Assembly: GCA_024398135.1 (NCBI GenBank)
Contig: CP073750.1
Span: forward strand, 3,958,471-4,022,470
Source: a bacterium SCSIO 12643
Lineage (GTDB): Bacteria > Bacteroidota > Bacteroidia > Flavobacteriales_G > Salibacteraceae
Reading direction: 5' to 3'
DNA length: 64,000 bases
Shown: piece after piece, positions 8,104 through 16,916 of the stretch
How the letters are laid out: every line of letters starts with the position of its first letter
Numbering within the stretch: position 1 is the first letter of the stretch
Made by a program: the position numbers and the translations under genes
The notes under the pieces: generated by a model
What the model was told of the DNA's origin: nothing
Database searches by the model: none
Seen by the model: the letters and a program-made list of their open reading frames with translations, nothing else

Positions 8104-10323
8104 TTATTCCTGATTTTTATTAAATACTAATTCTACAACTGCCCCAGTATAAATCTCAGGAATACCTTTTTCTTTTAGTTCTTCCTTGTCTGTAATAATG
8201 TCAAACTTCCCATATTTCATCATAATAGTATCTATCAAATACATTCCAATCCCAATCCCATCATCTTTTCTAGAGAAAAAAGGTCTAATTAAATCGGAAA
8301 TATCATCTTTAAATCCAGGACCATTATCCGCCAATATGATATGAACGGAAGAGCCTTTCTTAAAAGCTCTTACAAAAATTTGTTTATTATTCCTATAGAC
8401 TGTGTTTAGCCAATAAATACTATTATCTATTATGTTCATGATCATGGTTATGAAGTACCTTTTGTCACATTTTATAGTACTTAAACCATCTTCAATATCA
8501 ATGGTATGTTCTATTTTTCTATTAGATAATTTTAGTTTGTAATTGGAAAAAGACCTAGTAATAGATTCTTTTAAATCTAATGGTTTATTACCTCCTTTTC
8601 TTAATACAGAAATAATCCCCTCTGTGTATTGTTTTAATTCATCAACTTGATCTGTGATTGTGGCAGTTTTAATTGGTCTTGACTTTACAGTCTCTTCCAT
8701 TCTTGGTACAAGCTTTTCTATTTCATGAAGAGCAACAGATGCTGTCATACCAACTCCTGCTGGGATTAGAAGTGTATTTTTGTCTTCTTCATATTTATCT
8801 TCAAGTTTCTTCGCTTCAGTTAATAAAAGGATCTTTCGTTCATCTTCGTTAAGAGTTACATCTTCAACAATAGCTTTGAAAGAATCAATTTTACTGTCAA
8901 ACAGGTTACTTGATTCTTTTTTGCTAAACTTGAGCCATTTAGTTCTGTCTGATGATCTAGTTGCTTTAAACTCAGTAAGTATTTTTTCTAATACAATTGT
9001 GAATAGGGATGAGGCCTCATTATTAATGAACCCTTCTCGGTTTGTTTTCTCGATTAAAGCTCCAGATGTTTCAGGGTCTAAAAATACGTATCCAATATTT
9101 TGATTGTTTGAAAACCATTCTTTGTTTTGAATACGTTTTAAATCCAAACCAAGCCAGTCTATTCCAGGTTCTCCATAATCATATACTCGCATATCACCTT
9201 TAAAAACTTTGATCCCAGAATGTTCTTTGAGAATATTTTTTAATGCATTAGAATTATCAGTGTAATCTCTCATTGAAGCAGCATCAAGATCAAAAGAGTA
9301 AAACTCGAAAATTAAATTTCCAAAAGGCAGTTCTTTTGTGTCAAATTCAATCAATAATTTTTCAATCGATTCTTTTTCAAATTCTTTTCTTTCTAAATCG
9401 ATTTGATATTTACTTCGGATATCTCCCTTTATGTTTCTATTATAGTCGGAATCATTGATAATTTTTCGACTTCCGATTTCTGAATTGTTTTTTAGCGAAA
9501 AGTCATATTCAAAATCCAAATTATAATCACTATCAATAAAAGCCGTGATTTTATATGGAGCATCATCCAATATTTTATCAGCTGTAGGAAAATCAATCAG
9601 CCATTGATTGTCAAAGTTTAGGTTAATTCTAAAGGATTCTTCATTTACTTTAGGCGATAACATTGATAAAGTTTGACCTTTTAATTGTCTTGCCATCCCT
9701 TTAGTCCAAGACTCTTTAAGTCCACTCAAATGTATGTAGGTTCCACTACTTTCTTTGAACCTAAATTCGTTTAGATCTTTTTTAACTTTCCATTGAATTG
9801 GGATATCTGAAAGATGTTTTGATTGACTAAAATCTTTCCAATTTATATAAAGTTGAATTTCATAGTCTGCAAGGGTCTGTTTTTTAATATCATTAGTGTC
9901 TTCATCTAATTCAATAATTAGAGGTCTTGTTATTAGAAGTATTTTGCTACTAAGCTTATGCACGGCAAATCGTCCAACTCCTTTTTCTCCCATTGGTACT
10001 CGACCAAAAAGCGGTGACTTAGTAATCTCTCTTAATCCAGTTTCGGAATTAACTGGTTTTCTATAATCTGACCCAGGTTCTAACCATACATCTTCAATTA
10101 TTTCATTGGTCATTCCTGTGCCATCATCTTCAATTATTATAGCGGCATCCTCCACATTCTCAATGTCTCTGAAATAAACGTTTACCTTTTTTGAATCCGC
10201 ATCATAACTATTTTTTACTAGCTCATAAATTGCCATAACAGGACTTTTTATGAGTTCCTCTCCAAGAAGCGTCAGGATATGAGCTTTTGGATTAAAATGT
10301 TTTTCTTTTAATTCTTCGCTCAT
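8104..10323 (-). CDS. Double GHKL-ATPase protein: Hsp90/MutL-like N-terminal domain fused to a histidine-kinase-like core
   Basis: 739 residues. The N-terminal domain carries a complete GHKL (Hsp90/MutL/MORC) ATP site: E34 and N38 in YELVKNSYDAD, DDGTGM at 66-71, and the glycine lid GEKGVGRFA at 112-120. Near the C-terminus is a second, histidine-kinase-type HATPase: N-box NIIDNS at 630-635, DNGPGF at 666-671 and the lid DDGIGIGMYL around 685-695. Just before it, ASVALHEIEKL places H533 where a kinase phosphoacceptor histidine would be. There are no membrane segments, so it is cytoplasmic. The start abuts the methyltransferase stop codon and the stop is one base from the receiver gene. Such a protein could sense DNA or DNA-bound complexes with its first ATPase and signal through the second; that role is inference. 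Confidence 0.8.
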   Translation of the reverse strand: MSEELKEKHFNPKAHILTLLGEELIKSPVMAIYELVKNSYDADSKKVNVYFRDIENVEDAAIIIEDDGTGMTNEIIEDVWLEPGSDYRKPVNSETGLREITKSPLFGRVPMGEKGVGRFAVHKLSSKILLITRPLIIELDEDTNDIKKQTLADYEIQLYINWKDFSQSKHLSDIPIQWKVKKDLNEFRFKESSGTYIHLSGLKESWTKGMARQLKGQTLSMLSPKVNEESFRINLNFDNQWLIDFPTADKILDDAPYKITAFIDSDYNLDFEYDFSLKNNSEIGSRKIINDSDYNRNIKGDIRSKYQIDLERKEFEKESIEKLLIEFDTKELPFGNLIFEFYSFDLDAASMRDYTDNSNALKNILKEHSGIKVFKGDMRVYDYGEPGIDWLGLDLKRIQNKEWFSNNQNIGYVFLDPETSGALIEKTNREGFINNEASSLFTIVLEKILTEFKATRSSDRTKWLKFSKKESSNLFDSKIDSFKAIVEDVTLNEDERKILLLTEAKKLEDKYEEDKNTLLIPAGVGMTASVALHEIEKLVPRMEETVKSRPIKTATITDQVDELKQYTEGIISVLRKGGNKPLDLKESITRSFSNYKLKLSNRKIEHTIDIEDGLSTIKCDKRYFITMIMNIIDNSIYWLNTVYRNNKQIFVRAFKKGSSVHIILADNGPGFKDDISDLIRPFFSRKDDGIGIGMYLIDTIMMKYGKFDIITDKEELKEKGIPEIYTGAVVELVFNKNQE

Positions 10324-11574
10324 TTATTTTAAAGTTTGTTTAATAACTTTAGCTATCTCATAAGCCATCAAAGGAGGTACAGCATTTCCTATTTGCTTAA
10401 AAGCTGGTGTTCTATTAACATTCTCCCGAACACCTTCAAAATAATAATCATCAGGAAATGATTGAAGTCTTGCAGCTTCTCGAATTGAGAGAGAACGATT
10501 TTGTTTCAAATCTGGATGAATATAATAATGACCATCTTTTGCAATATGAGCAACAATCGTTTGGGAATATGGCTTATCAGAGGCAACAACTTTAAACCTA
10601 TCAAAAAAAGAAGATCTATTTTTATGTGTTTTTAATTTCTCAGGAAGATCATTATAATCCAGTCTTTCTTTTTCAATATTCCACTTTTCCACAGCGATTC
10701 TGTAGATTTCTTTATCTTGCTCAGAATGTGGTCTTGTCTTATGTTGTGCCAAAATATCCACACCATTCCGAATACAATTTGAATTTAAATATTCATTTGT
10801 ATCAGATCTGTAATGAGTATATTTATTCTGCCCTTCACCAGCTTGGAGTTTTGGTAAATCATCTAATACATCATTAACAGAATATTTGTCATTCGCTAAA
10901 TTTATTGACTCTAAATCTGGAATTTCAAAATCATATTGTTTATCCCAACCAATGATTATAATCCTTCTCCTATTTTGTAATACGCCAAAACTGCTAGCCT
11001 TAATCGTAAAAAGCTTCATATTATATCCTTTTTTATCAAAAAGCTTTTTCATATTCTTTAAATAAATGCCTTTGTTGGCAGATTTCAGACCTATAACATT
11101 TTCAAAAACAAACATTTTTGGTTTATACTCTTCCAAGTACTTTGCATACTGAACATATAGATAATTCCTAGAGTCACCTTTCATTCCATTTTCTGATCTA
11201 GCCCTCCCTACAAGTGAATAGGCTTGACATGGTGGCCCTCCGATTATTAAGTCTACTTTTTTACGTTTTTTATTTTTATGAATCCTCTTTTGTATTTCAT
11301 CATTATATTCCTTAGAAATTGGAAGATTAATAACAGAATTTAATAATTCATCGGGAATAAGCGAATATAAATCGGCTCTAGAAATCTCACCTTTTAAGTA
11401 TTTCACATAAACATCATATAAACCTTTAGATTTCAAATAGTGATACGCAGCCCTAGTTTTCAATGTATTACAAGCAGCTAAATCCATTTCTACATGAGCA
11501 ATTGGTTCAAATCCATTCCGTATAAAACCTTCTGAAAGTCCACCAGCTCCTGAAAATAAATCAATAAAATTCAT
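10324..11574 (-). CDS. C5-cytosine DNA methyltransferase (Dcm/DNMT1 family)
   Basis: 416 residues with the ordered motifs of the family: motif I FSGAGGLSEGF (7-17) binding AdoMet, motif IV GGPPCQAYS with catalytic C116, motif VI FENV (157-160), motif VIII QNRRR (200-204), a target-recognition region about 215-345, motif IX SIREAARLQSFP (about 366-377) and motif X GNAVPP (about 397-402). The stretch between motifs I and IV is unusually long and Lys-rich. All catalytic residues are present, so it should methylate cytosine; the recognition sequence cannot be read off. It is the first gene of the three-gene unit with the double ATPase and receiver protein, and the vsr gene lies just upstream on the same strand. 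No restriction nuclease is recognisable beside it. Confidence 0.96.
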   Translation of the reverse strand: MNFIDLFSGAGGLSEGFIRNGFEPIAHVEMDLAACNTLKTRAAYHYLKSKGLYDVYVKYLKGEISRADLYSLIPDELLNSVINLPISKEYNDEIQKRIHKNKKRKKVDLIIGGPPCQAYSLVGRARSENGMKGDSRNYLYVQYAKYLEEYKPKMFVFENVIGLKSANKGIYLKNMKKLFDKKGYNMKLFTIKASSFGVLQNRRRIIIIGWDKQYDFEIPDLESINLANDKYSVNDVLDDLPKLQAGEGQNKYTHYRSDTNEYLNSNCIRNGVDILAQHKTRPHSEQDKEIYRIAVEKWNIEKERLDYNDLPEKLKTHKNRSSFFDRFKVVASDKPYSQTIVAHIAKDGHYYIHPDLKQNRSLSIREAARLQSFPDDYYFEGVRENVNRTPAFKQIGNAVPPLMAYEIAKVIKQTLK

Positions 11575-11686
11575 AGTGTGAATTTCGTAATATAGTTGAC
11601 TTATAATAACATGTTATTATAAGTATTACTAACAATTTTCTTAACATGAAATCGGGTTCGAAGGTAAATCCTTGTTTTTTTAAACC

Positions 11687-11775
11687 CCATCCGTATAAAC
11701 CCTTATTTAAATTATGTGGTAAATACGCACACAAGTCATGTAACCAACTTATTTTAAACAGAGTATATTACACAC
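11687..11775 (-). repeat. Long upstream element, copy A (before the methyltransferase gene)
   Basis: About 90 bases closely resembling the stretch at 12399-12490 upstream of vsr. Shared blocks are ATCCGTATAAACCC (11689 on), ATGTGGTAAATACG (11714-11727) and AGTATATT near the end. It lies 110-200 bases upstream of the methyltransferase start, in the same orientation relative to its gene as the other copies, which suggests an operator rather than a mobile repeat. Confidence 0.6.
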
Positions 11776-11837
11776 CAAAATCCAAGCACAAAATATCCAT
11801 TCTAATTTTGCTGCATAAAACTCATATTCAAGCATTC

Positions 11838-12269
11838 TTATTTTATCAATCTTATTTTAATTTCATTTAATTTACTTTCTCGTCTTTCTGAGTTTTTCTT
11901 TCTCGGTTCCAGCTCACATTCAGCCCAAACGACAATCACGTTCCAACCCAGTTTCTTCCATTCAGCTACTTTTATTTGATCTCGTTTTACAGCAGACTTT
12001 CTCCGAAGAGTGATTTTTTGAGAAGCTGTAGAAACCCGATCTCCATATTTACATCCATCATGTAAATGCCAAAAACAACCTCGAACATCAATAATGGTTT
12101 TGTATTTGCTTAAAACAATGTCAGGTTTCCCTGGTAATTTTTTACTGTGCAAACTATACCTAAAACCATGTGAATGAAGAAACCTTCTAACCAACATTTC
12201 CGGACGGGTGTTTTTACCCTTGATCTGGCTCATGTTGTAACTTCTCGTTTCGGTATTATGAACATCCAT
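11838..12269 (-). CDS. vsr: Very short patch repair endonuclease (Vsr family)
   Basis: 143 residues from the ATG at 12269. That start gives the family's standard opening (MDVHNTETRSYNMSQIKGKN); the open frame continues upstream to 12317 but adds nothing conserved. D50 in KPDIV matches the catalytic aspartate of E. coli Vsr, and GCFWHLH at 64-70 matches the zinc/active-site segment, although the residue before the glycine is Arg where E. coli has His. Vsr nicks T:G mismatches left by deamination of 5-methylcytosine, so it normally accompanies a C5 methyltransferase, as here. The gene lies upstream of that gene on the same strand with a 263-base gap and appears to have its own promoter region. 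Confidence 0.93.
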   Translation of the reverse strand: MDVHNTETRSYNMSQIKGKNTRPEMLVRRFLHSHGFRYSLHSKKLPGKPDIVLSKYKTIIDVRGCFWHLHDGCKYGDRVSTASQKITLRRKSAVKRDQIKVAEWKKLGWNVIVVWAECELEPRKKNSERRESKLNEIKIRLIK

Positions 12270-12398
12270 TACTGAATTATTATCTGGTGGACTAAACCAG
12301 ACCAAAGTAGATAACAATGACTAAAACAAAATGATAATTATTATGTATTTTTTAATTATTACTAGATACCCAAAATACGTTATCAAAAAATTAAAATT

Positions 12399-12490
12399 CC
12401 ATCCGTATAAACCCGTATTTTACCAATGTGGTAACTACGTATACAAAACACGTAAACACTTAATTTAAAAGGAAGTATATTTAGACCAGA
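12399..12490 (-). repeat. Long upstream element, copy B (before vsr)
   Basis: Near-duplicate of the element at 11687-11775, with ATCCGTATAAACCC at 12401-12414, ATGTGGTAACTACGTATA at 12427-12444 and AGTATATTTAGACC near the end. It lies about 130-220 bases upstream of vsr. Between it and vsr the gap (12270-12634 in total) holds only AT-rich sequence. A 23-codon frame starting near 12503 on the plus strand has no support as a gene. Confidence 0.6.
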
Positions 12491-12576
12491 ATAAGGGCTA
12501 ATATGAGACACTATTATGCAGGACGTCATAAAATCCCAAAATGGAATTCAAAACGTAGGTTAATTAGATTTTAAAT

Positions 12577-12620
12577 AAAAAACATTTTGCCATGACTCAA
12601 AGCCACAACAAAATGTTTTT
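12577..12620 (-). terminator. Rho-independent terminator after the FAD oxidase gene
   Basis: A 12-base perfect stem, AAAAACATTTTG (12578-12589) with CAAAATGTTTTT (12609-12620), with T-runs on both strands. It lies just past the stop of the minus-strand oxidase gene at 12635. Confidence 0.75.
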
Positions 12621-12634
12621 ATGGTAATAACAAT

Positions 12635-14344
12635 TTATAAAATCGTTTTGCGCGTTCTAAAGAGCAGTTTAGGGTCCTGACTACATTCTACTTTTACATC
12701 AATTAGCGCATTGTAGTTTTCCATAAAATAGGTAGATGTAGGAATTGAAGAATCTTTAAAACTAATAAACGCCCCACTGGTATGTGGAATGTGATAATCA
12801 CGGCTATCTTCAATCCAATCCTGCGCACGATTGACAAATGGACGGTTAATGATCATTTCTTTTTCAATCTCTTCCGGAGTTAAACAAGATTGATCATCTC
12901 GATCTAAAAACTGATTCCACCACGCTTGATATTGAATGGTAAATGGGCGCTTTTTATATGGAAATGAACTACCTATACTGCCTTCAGGTTGCGAATAATT
13001 CGCATAAAAGTTGCCCGAAATAGCACCTAATGTAATGTAGGTATGTACGCCATGACGCATATCTGCATCAAAATCTTCAGGTATTTTATTGGACTGTAAA
13101 GAACACATCAACGCTTCTCTACTTCTATCATCCCAGTTATCGTTACGATCTTCACAAATAGCATCTACCAAACGAGATGTGATTTTATGGGGTGCTGGGC
13201 CATCCGGATCCAATTTAATTCTATTGATCACATGACGATCCCATGATTCAAAATGCCAGGTATACTGATCACTAAAATTACGTCCTAAATTCTGCGCATC
13301 CTTGATTCTATCTTGTTTAAAGGTCAACGACTTTAAAGCTTCGGTTCCCAATATTTTTTGAACAAATTCCTTTAATTCAATTTCAGAACCGCCATAATAT
13401 CCGTTGATTTGACATTTTAGATATGCATTTGGATCAGGTCTTTCACCTTCCTTTAAATGCGCAGTTTCCACTTTTAAATTGGTTCCAATTAAACTCGGAA
13501 AAGCATCCGGAGCAATGGCTTTCTCCCAAAGTTTTAAAACCTCAATGGCTTTCATTTTAATAGGCTCTTCCACTTTTTTAATGCTCCCGTCCAATTGAGG
13601 AATGGTATATAGTTGATTGAACTTGATGTTAAAACTAAACGAAACATCAGGTAACTCAAAGGTCTTAAAAACGAGTTCAGTAACGACACCATAACTCATA
13701 CCACCTCCACCTCTTAGTGCCCAAAGTAAACGTCCTTCATCACTTTTGGGATCATCTAAATAGGAGAGCTTTTTAATCTCTCCATTTCCCAAAACAATAG
13801 TGGCTCCAATTAAACTTTCACAGGCCATCCCATGTAAACGGGTCCATGGCCCCCAGCCGCCACCCATCGTGAATCCGGCAATGGCTACGGTTTCACAAGT
13901 TCCATGTGGAATCCCAACACCTGCGGCATCTAGTTTAGGTTTGATCTTAATAAATCGTGCACCTGGTCCTACAATCAGCTTTTTATATTTCTCCTTGGTT
14001 GGTTCGAATATCTGGTCTTTTTGAATCTCTATGGTACTCAGTTTCGAAAAATCCAATACTACCGTATTCGTACCTGAGCACTCTCCTTCGTGATCATGTC
14101 CTCCTGATCTAAATCTTAAAATGATCTCTGTGGGATGTTTTCGCGCAAATTTCACAACGGTACTTACTTGCTCCGCATTTTCGACATATACAATTAGTGT
14201 AGGTCTAAACTCAAATTTTCGGTTAAATACCAATCTGGATTGGGCATAGTCTTCAGAACCCGTACAATCTTCCAATACTGTCGGGTTTCCTTGCTGAACT
14301 AGTTTCTCTTTTAATTCGGTAATCAGGTCGTTAGTATGATTCAT
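12635..14344 (-). CDS. FAD-linked oxidase, berberine-bridge-enzyme type
   Basis: 569 residues. The FAD_binding_4 (PCMH) domain spans about 45-240. RSGGHDHEG places H83 where FAD is attached through its 8-alpha carbon, and HGTCETVAIAGF places C150 where the second, 6-S-cysteinyl link occurs, so bicovalent flavin attachment is predicted. The C-terminus (YNALIDVKVECSQDPKLLFR) matches the BBE tail that completes the FAD site. There is no signal peptide, so the enzyme should be cytoplasmic. BBE-like enzymes oxidise sugars, alcohols or alkaloid-type substrates; the substrate is not predictable. It stands alone, with a good terminator behind it. Confidence 0.88.
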   Translation of the reverse strand: MNHTNDLITELKEKLVQQGNPTVLEDCTGSEDYAQSRLVFNRKFEFRPTLIVYVENAEQVSTVVKFARKHPTEIILRFRSGGHDHEGECSGTNTVVLDFSKLSTIEIQKDQIFEPTKEKYKKLIVGPGARFIKIKPKLDAAGVGIPHGTCETVAIAGFTMGGGWGPWTRLHGMACESLIGATIVLGNGEIKKLSYLDDPKSDEGRLLWALRGGGGMSYGVVTELVFKTFELPDVSFSFNIKFNQLYTIPQLDGSIKKVEEPIKMKAIEVLKLWEKAIAPDAFPSLIGTNLKVETAHLKEGERPDPNAYLKCQINGYYGGSEIELKEFVQKILGTEALKSLTFKQDRIKDAQNLGRNFSDQYTWHFESWDRHVINRIKLDPDGPAPHKITSRLVDAICEDRNDNWDDRSREALMCSLQSNKIPEDFDADMRHGVHTYITLGAISGNFYANYSQPEGSIGSSFPYKKRPFTIQYQAWWNQFLDRDDQSCLTPEEIEKEMIINRPFVNRAQDWIEDSRDYHIPHTSGAFISFKDSSIPTSTYFMENYNALIDVKVECSQDPKLLFRTRKTIL

Positions 14345-14420
14345 TTTCGGTGTGTATCTAAATAGTGTTGTATTTCTTAAATAGGACGTCTAAACTAGTT
14401 TAGAGGGAGTTAAGTTTCAT

Positions 14421-14440
14421 AGGTATAATTACCTGTTTTT
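14421..14440 (+). promoter_or_regulatory. Conserved palindromic operator-like motif, copy 1
   Basis: AGGTATAATTACCTGTTTTT. The arms AGGTA and TACCT form an inverted repeat followed by GTTTTT. It lies between the divergent FAD oxidase and the type B T9SS cargo gene, 77 bases from the first and 172 from the second. Three further copies occur in the window. Confidence 0.55.
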
Positions 14441-14612
14441 AAAATTCCGTAGAAAATGCACGAGGCAACTTTATGAGACTACTTACAGTCAAATATCTAA
14501 CATCTTGTTGCTAGTGAATGAACAGATCTAATTCACATGGCGCAAACTCTGATATTTTTTATATCTTGAGACCCAAATAGTTATTGCTCTAACTTTTAAA
14601 TCTCGGACTCCA

Positions 14613-16913
14613 ATGAAACAAAGTACCTACGCTATTCGTACCACTATCCTATTATTTACGCTATTTTTTATGACGGACATCTCCGCTCAGTGTGTCTGGC
14701 AAGTTCACGATTCCGATAACTTTGAATATTCCACAACCATCCCTGGCTATATTGCCGGAACCACCTATCATCCCGCACCATCAGTACATGGTAAACGAAC
14801 TGGTACGAAAGGGTTTTATATGAACTTTGTAAATGGATTGGCTTTCAACACTATGGTTTTTAGTCGCGCGTATCCAGTTTGTCAAACCAGTGCCTATAGA
14901 TTTAAGACGTGGCTCAAAGAGATTAATGGCGGTTCCAGTACGGTGACGCTACAAGTTCGAGATAACAACAATAATATTTTAGCTACCAATACCAATACGT
15001 ATGTGGCCAGTGCCGGATGGATTCAATGGGTGACGCCTTCTTTTACACCAACAACAGGAACCATTTACTTTGAAATCATTTACAATAGTGGCGTGGGAAA
15101 CAATGACTTTGGAATGGATGATTTATACTTTGAGGTATGTGCGCCTCCGGTAACCCAAAGCTCTGTAGATTTCTGTGCCAGTGGAGCGGTATTCAATCTA
15201 TACGATTCTTTAAATACATTGACTGGAACCACAGGAACCTGGTCTGGTCCTTCTACATTAACCAATGGTTCGTTGGGTACATTTGACCCTTCCTCCAATA
15301 TTAGCGGCACTTATCAATACACTATTGCGGACCCCAATCCGGTTTGTCCGGATTCCATTGAATCCTTCAATGTAGTGGTCGGACAAGGTCCAACACTGGA
15401 TTTAGGAAACGATACCAACCTGTGTACCAATGATGTGTTGCTTCTGGATGCCACCAACGACAACGCAACTTATTTATGGCAGGACAACTCTACCAATTCG
15501 ACATTTAATGTGACACAACCGGGAACGTATTGGGTACAGGTATCTGATAGTTGTGCTGTAGTTTCTGATACCATCGTGATCCAATACTTTAATTATCCAA
15601 CAGTATCTATCGGAAACGACACCAATCTATGTGTAGGCGATACACTTGCTTTGGATGCCACAACTACAAACGCGATCTACCAATGGAGTACCAATGCAAC
15701 CACTCCGGATATTACGGTACAATCACAAGGCTCGTATTGGGTAGGAGTTACTGTAAACGGTTGTACCACATACGATACAATTTTGGCGAACTTCCATCCT
15801 TCTCCAACTGTAAACCTGGGACCTGATACCACATTGTGTCAGGGACAATCCATTATTCTACAAGCGAACAATACCAATGCGACTTATCAATGGCAAGATG
15901 GATCTGCGAATCCAATCTTCTTTGTGAATTCCACTGGGACGTATTGGGTGGAAGCCGCCATTAACAATTGTACGGATAGCGATACGATCAATGTAACCGT
16001 GACTCCACTTCCTACACCAAATCTGGGGAACGATACCGCTTTATGTACCGGAGAAACTTTTACATTGGATGCGACTTCGCCCAATTGCACCTATTCATGG
16101 CATGATGGTTCTACAAATGCTACGTTTGTGGTGAATCAAGGCGGAACCTATTGGGTAGCAGCCACCAATAATTGTGGTACGGTAGCTGAGACTTTACTGG
16201 TTACCTATAATCCTATTCCAAATGTAGATTTAGGACCTGATTTCGATATCTGTGATGATTCCGATACGACCATTTCTGCGCAAATGTCTGGTGCATCTTA
16301 TCTATGGAGCGATAATTCTACAGCTGCTACGCTACAGATCAATCAAAGCGGACCTTATTGGGTAAATGTAACCGTAAAAGGTTGTACCGGTCAGGATACC
16401 ATTAATGCGAACGTTTTACCCACGCCAGTGGTGAATCTGGGAAGTGATTCTGTTTTATGTAGTAATCAACCTGCTTTATTGACTGCTGGTAATTCCAATG
16501 CCAGCTATTTGTGGATTGATGGTTCCACCGCACAAGACTTTACAGTAAATACCAAAGGACAATATTGGGTACAGGTATTTTTAGGACAGTGTTCCGCTTC
16601 TGATACAATCTTCTTTGACGAGATAGACTGCGAGGTAATTGTGGTAATGCCAAATATTTTCACCCCAAATGCGGATGATGTCAATGATGCTTTCACACCT
16701 AAAATCATATCTGGTGTGGCCCGTATGACCACTACGATTTATTCACGTTGGGGAAATGAAGTTTATTCTGAAACAGCTAATTCCGTACAATGGAACGGTA
16801 ATAACAACAAAGGTGAACAATCTCCTTCCGGACTTTATTTCTGGATTATTAGCGCCACTGGTGAAGACGGTTCGACACATCAATACAAAGGCACGGTGAC
16901 GTTGGTTAGATAA
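14613..16913 (+). CDS. Large secreted Ig-like repeat protein with type B T9SS sorting domain
   Basis: 766 residues. A signal peptide (residues 1-26, ending DISAQ) is followed by a carbohydrate-binding-like beta domain (about 30-180), then a string of six similar Ig-like repeats of about 77 residues. Each repeat carries a LGNDTxLC-type start and a GxYWVxV strand. The C-terminal 90 residues (PNIFTPNADDVNDAF, then IYSRWGNEVY, WNGNNNKGE and SGLYFWII) are the gliding-motility-associated / type B T9SS domain. The protein is therefore exported by the type IX system to the surface or medium, probably as an adhesin or filament. It converges with the dioxygenase gene, with three bases between them. Confidence 0.93.
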   Translation: MKQSTYAIRTTILLFTLFFMTDISAQCVWQVHDSDNFEYSTTIPGYIAGTTYHPAPSVHGKRTGTKGFYMNFVNGLAFNTMVFSRAYPVCQTSAYRFKTWLKEINGGSSTVTLQVRDNNNNILATNTNTYVASAGWIQWVTPSFTPTTGTIYFEIIYNSGVGNNDFGMDDLYFEVCAPPVTQSSVDFCASGAVFNLYDSLNTLTGTTGTWSGPSTLTNGSLGTFDPSSNISGTYQYTIADPNPVCPDSIESFNVVVGQGPTLDLGNDTNLCTNDVLLLDATNDNATYLWQDNSTNSTFNVTQPGTYWVQVSDSCAVVSDTIVIQYFNYPTVSIGNDTNLCVGDTLALDATTTNAIYQWSTNATTPDITVQSQGSYWVGVTVNGCTTYDTILANFHPSPTVNLGPDTTLCQGQSIILQANNTNATYQWQDGSANPIFFVNSTGTYWVEAAINNCTDSDTINVTVTPLPTPNLGNDTALCTGETFTLDATSPNCTYSWHDGSTNATFVVNQGGTYWVAATNNCGTVAETLLVTYNPIPNVDLGPDFDICDDSDTTISAQMSGASYLWSDNSTAATLQINQSGPYWVNVTVKGCTGQDTINANVLPTPVVNLGSDSVLCSNQPALLTAGNSNASYLWIDGSTAQDFTVNTKGQYWVQVFLGQCSASDTIFFDEIDCEVIVVMPNIFTPNADDVNDAFTPKIISGVARMTTTIYSRWGNEVYSETANSVQWNGNNNKGEQSPSGLYFWIISATGEDGSTHQYKGTVTLVR

Positions 16914-16916
16914 ACC

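Noticed and set aside
11646..11870. A 74-codon plus-strand frame between the methyltransferase and vsr genes
   Set aside because: It reads through the repeated upstream element and the end of vsr on the other strand; a by-product of AT-rich sequence.
11687..12490. The two long repeats as attachment sites of an integrated element around vsr
   Set aside because: Related copies occur upstream of unrelated genes at 54093 and 59210 in fixed orientation, and there is no integrase or tRNA here. A regulatory element explains them better.
12503..12574. A 23-codon basic frame (MRHYYAGRHKIPKWN...) upstream of the terminator
   Set aside because: Too short to judge, no promoter or ribosome site visible and no recognised small-protein family.
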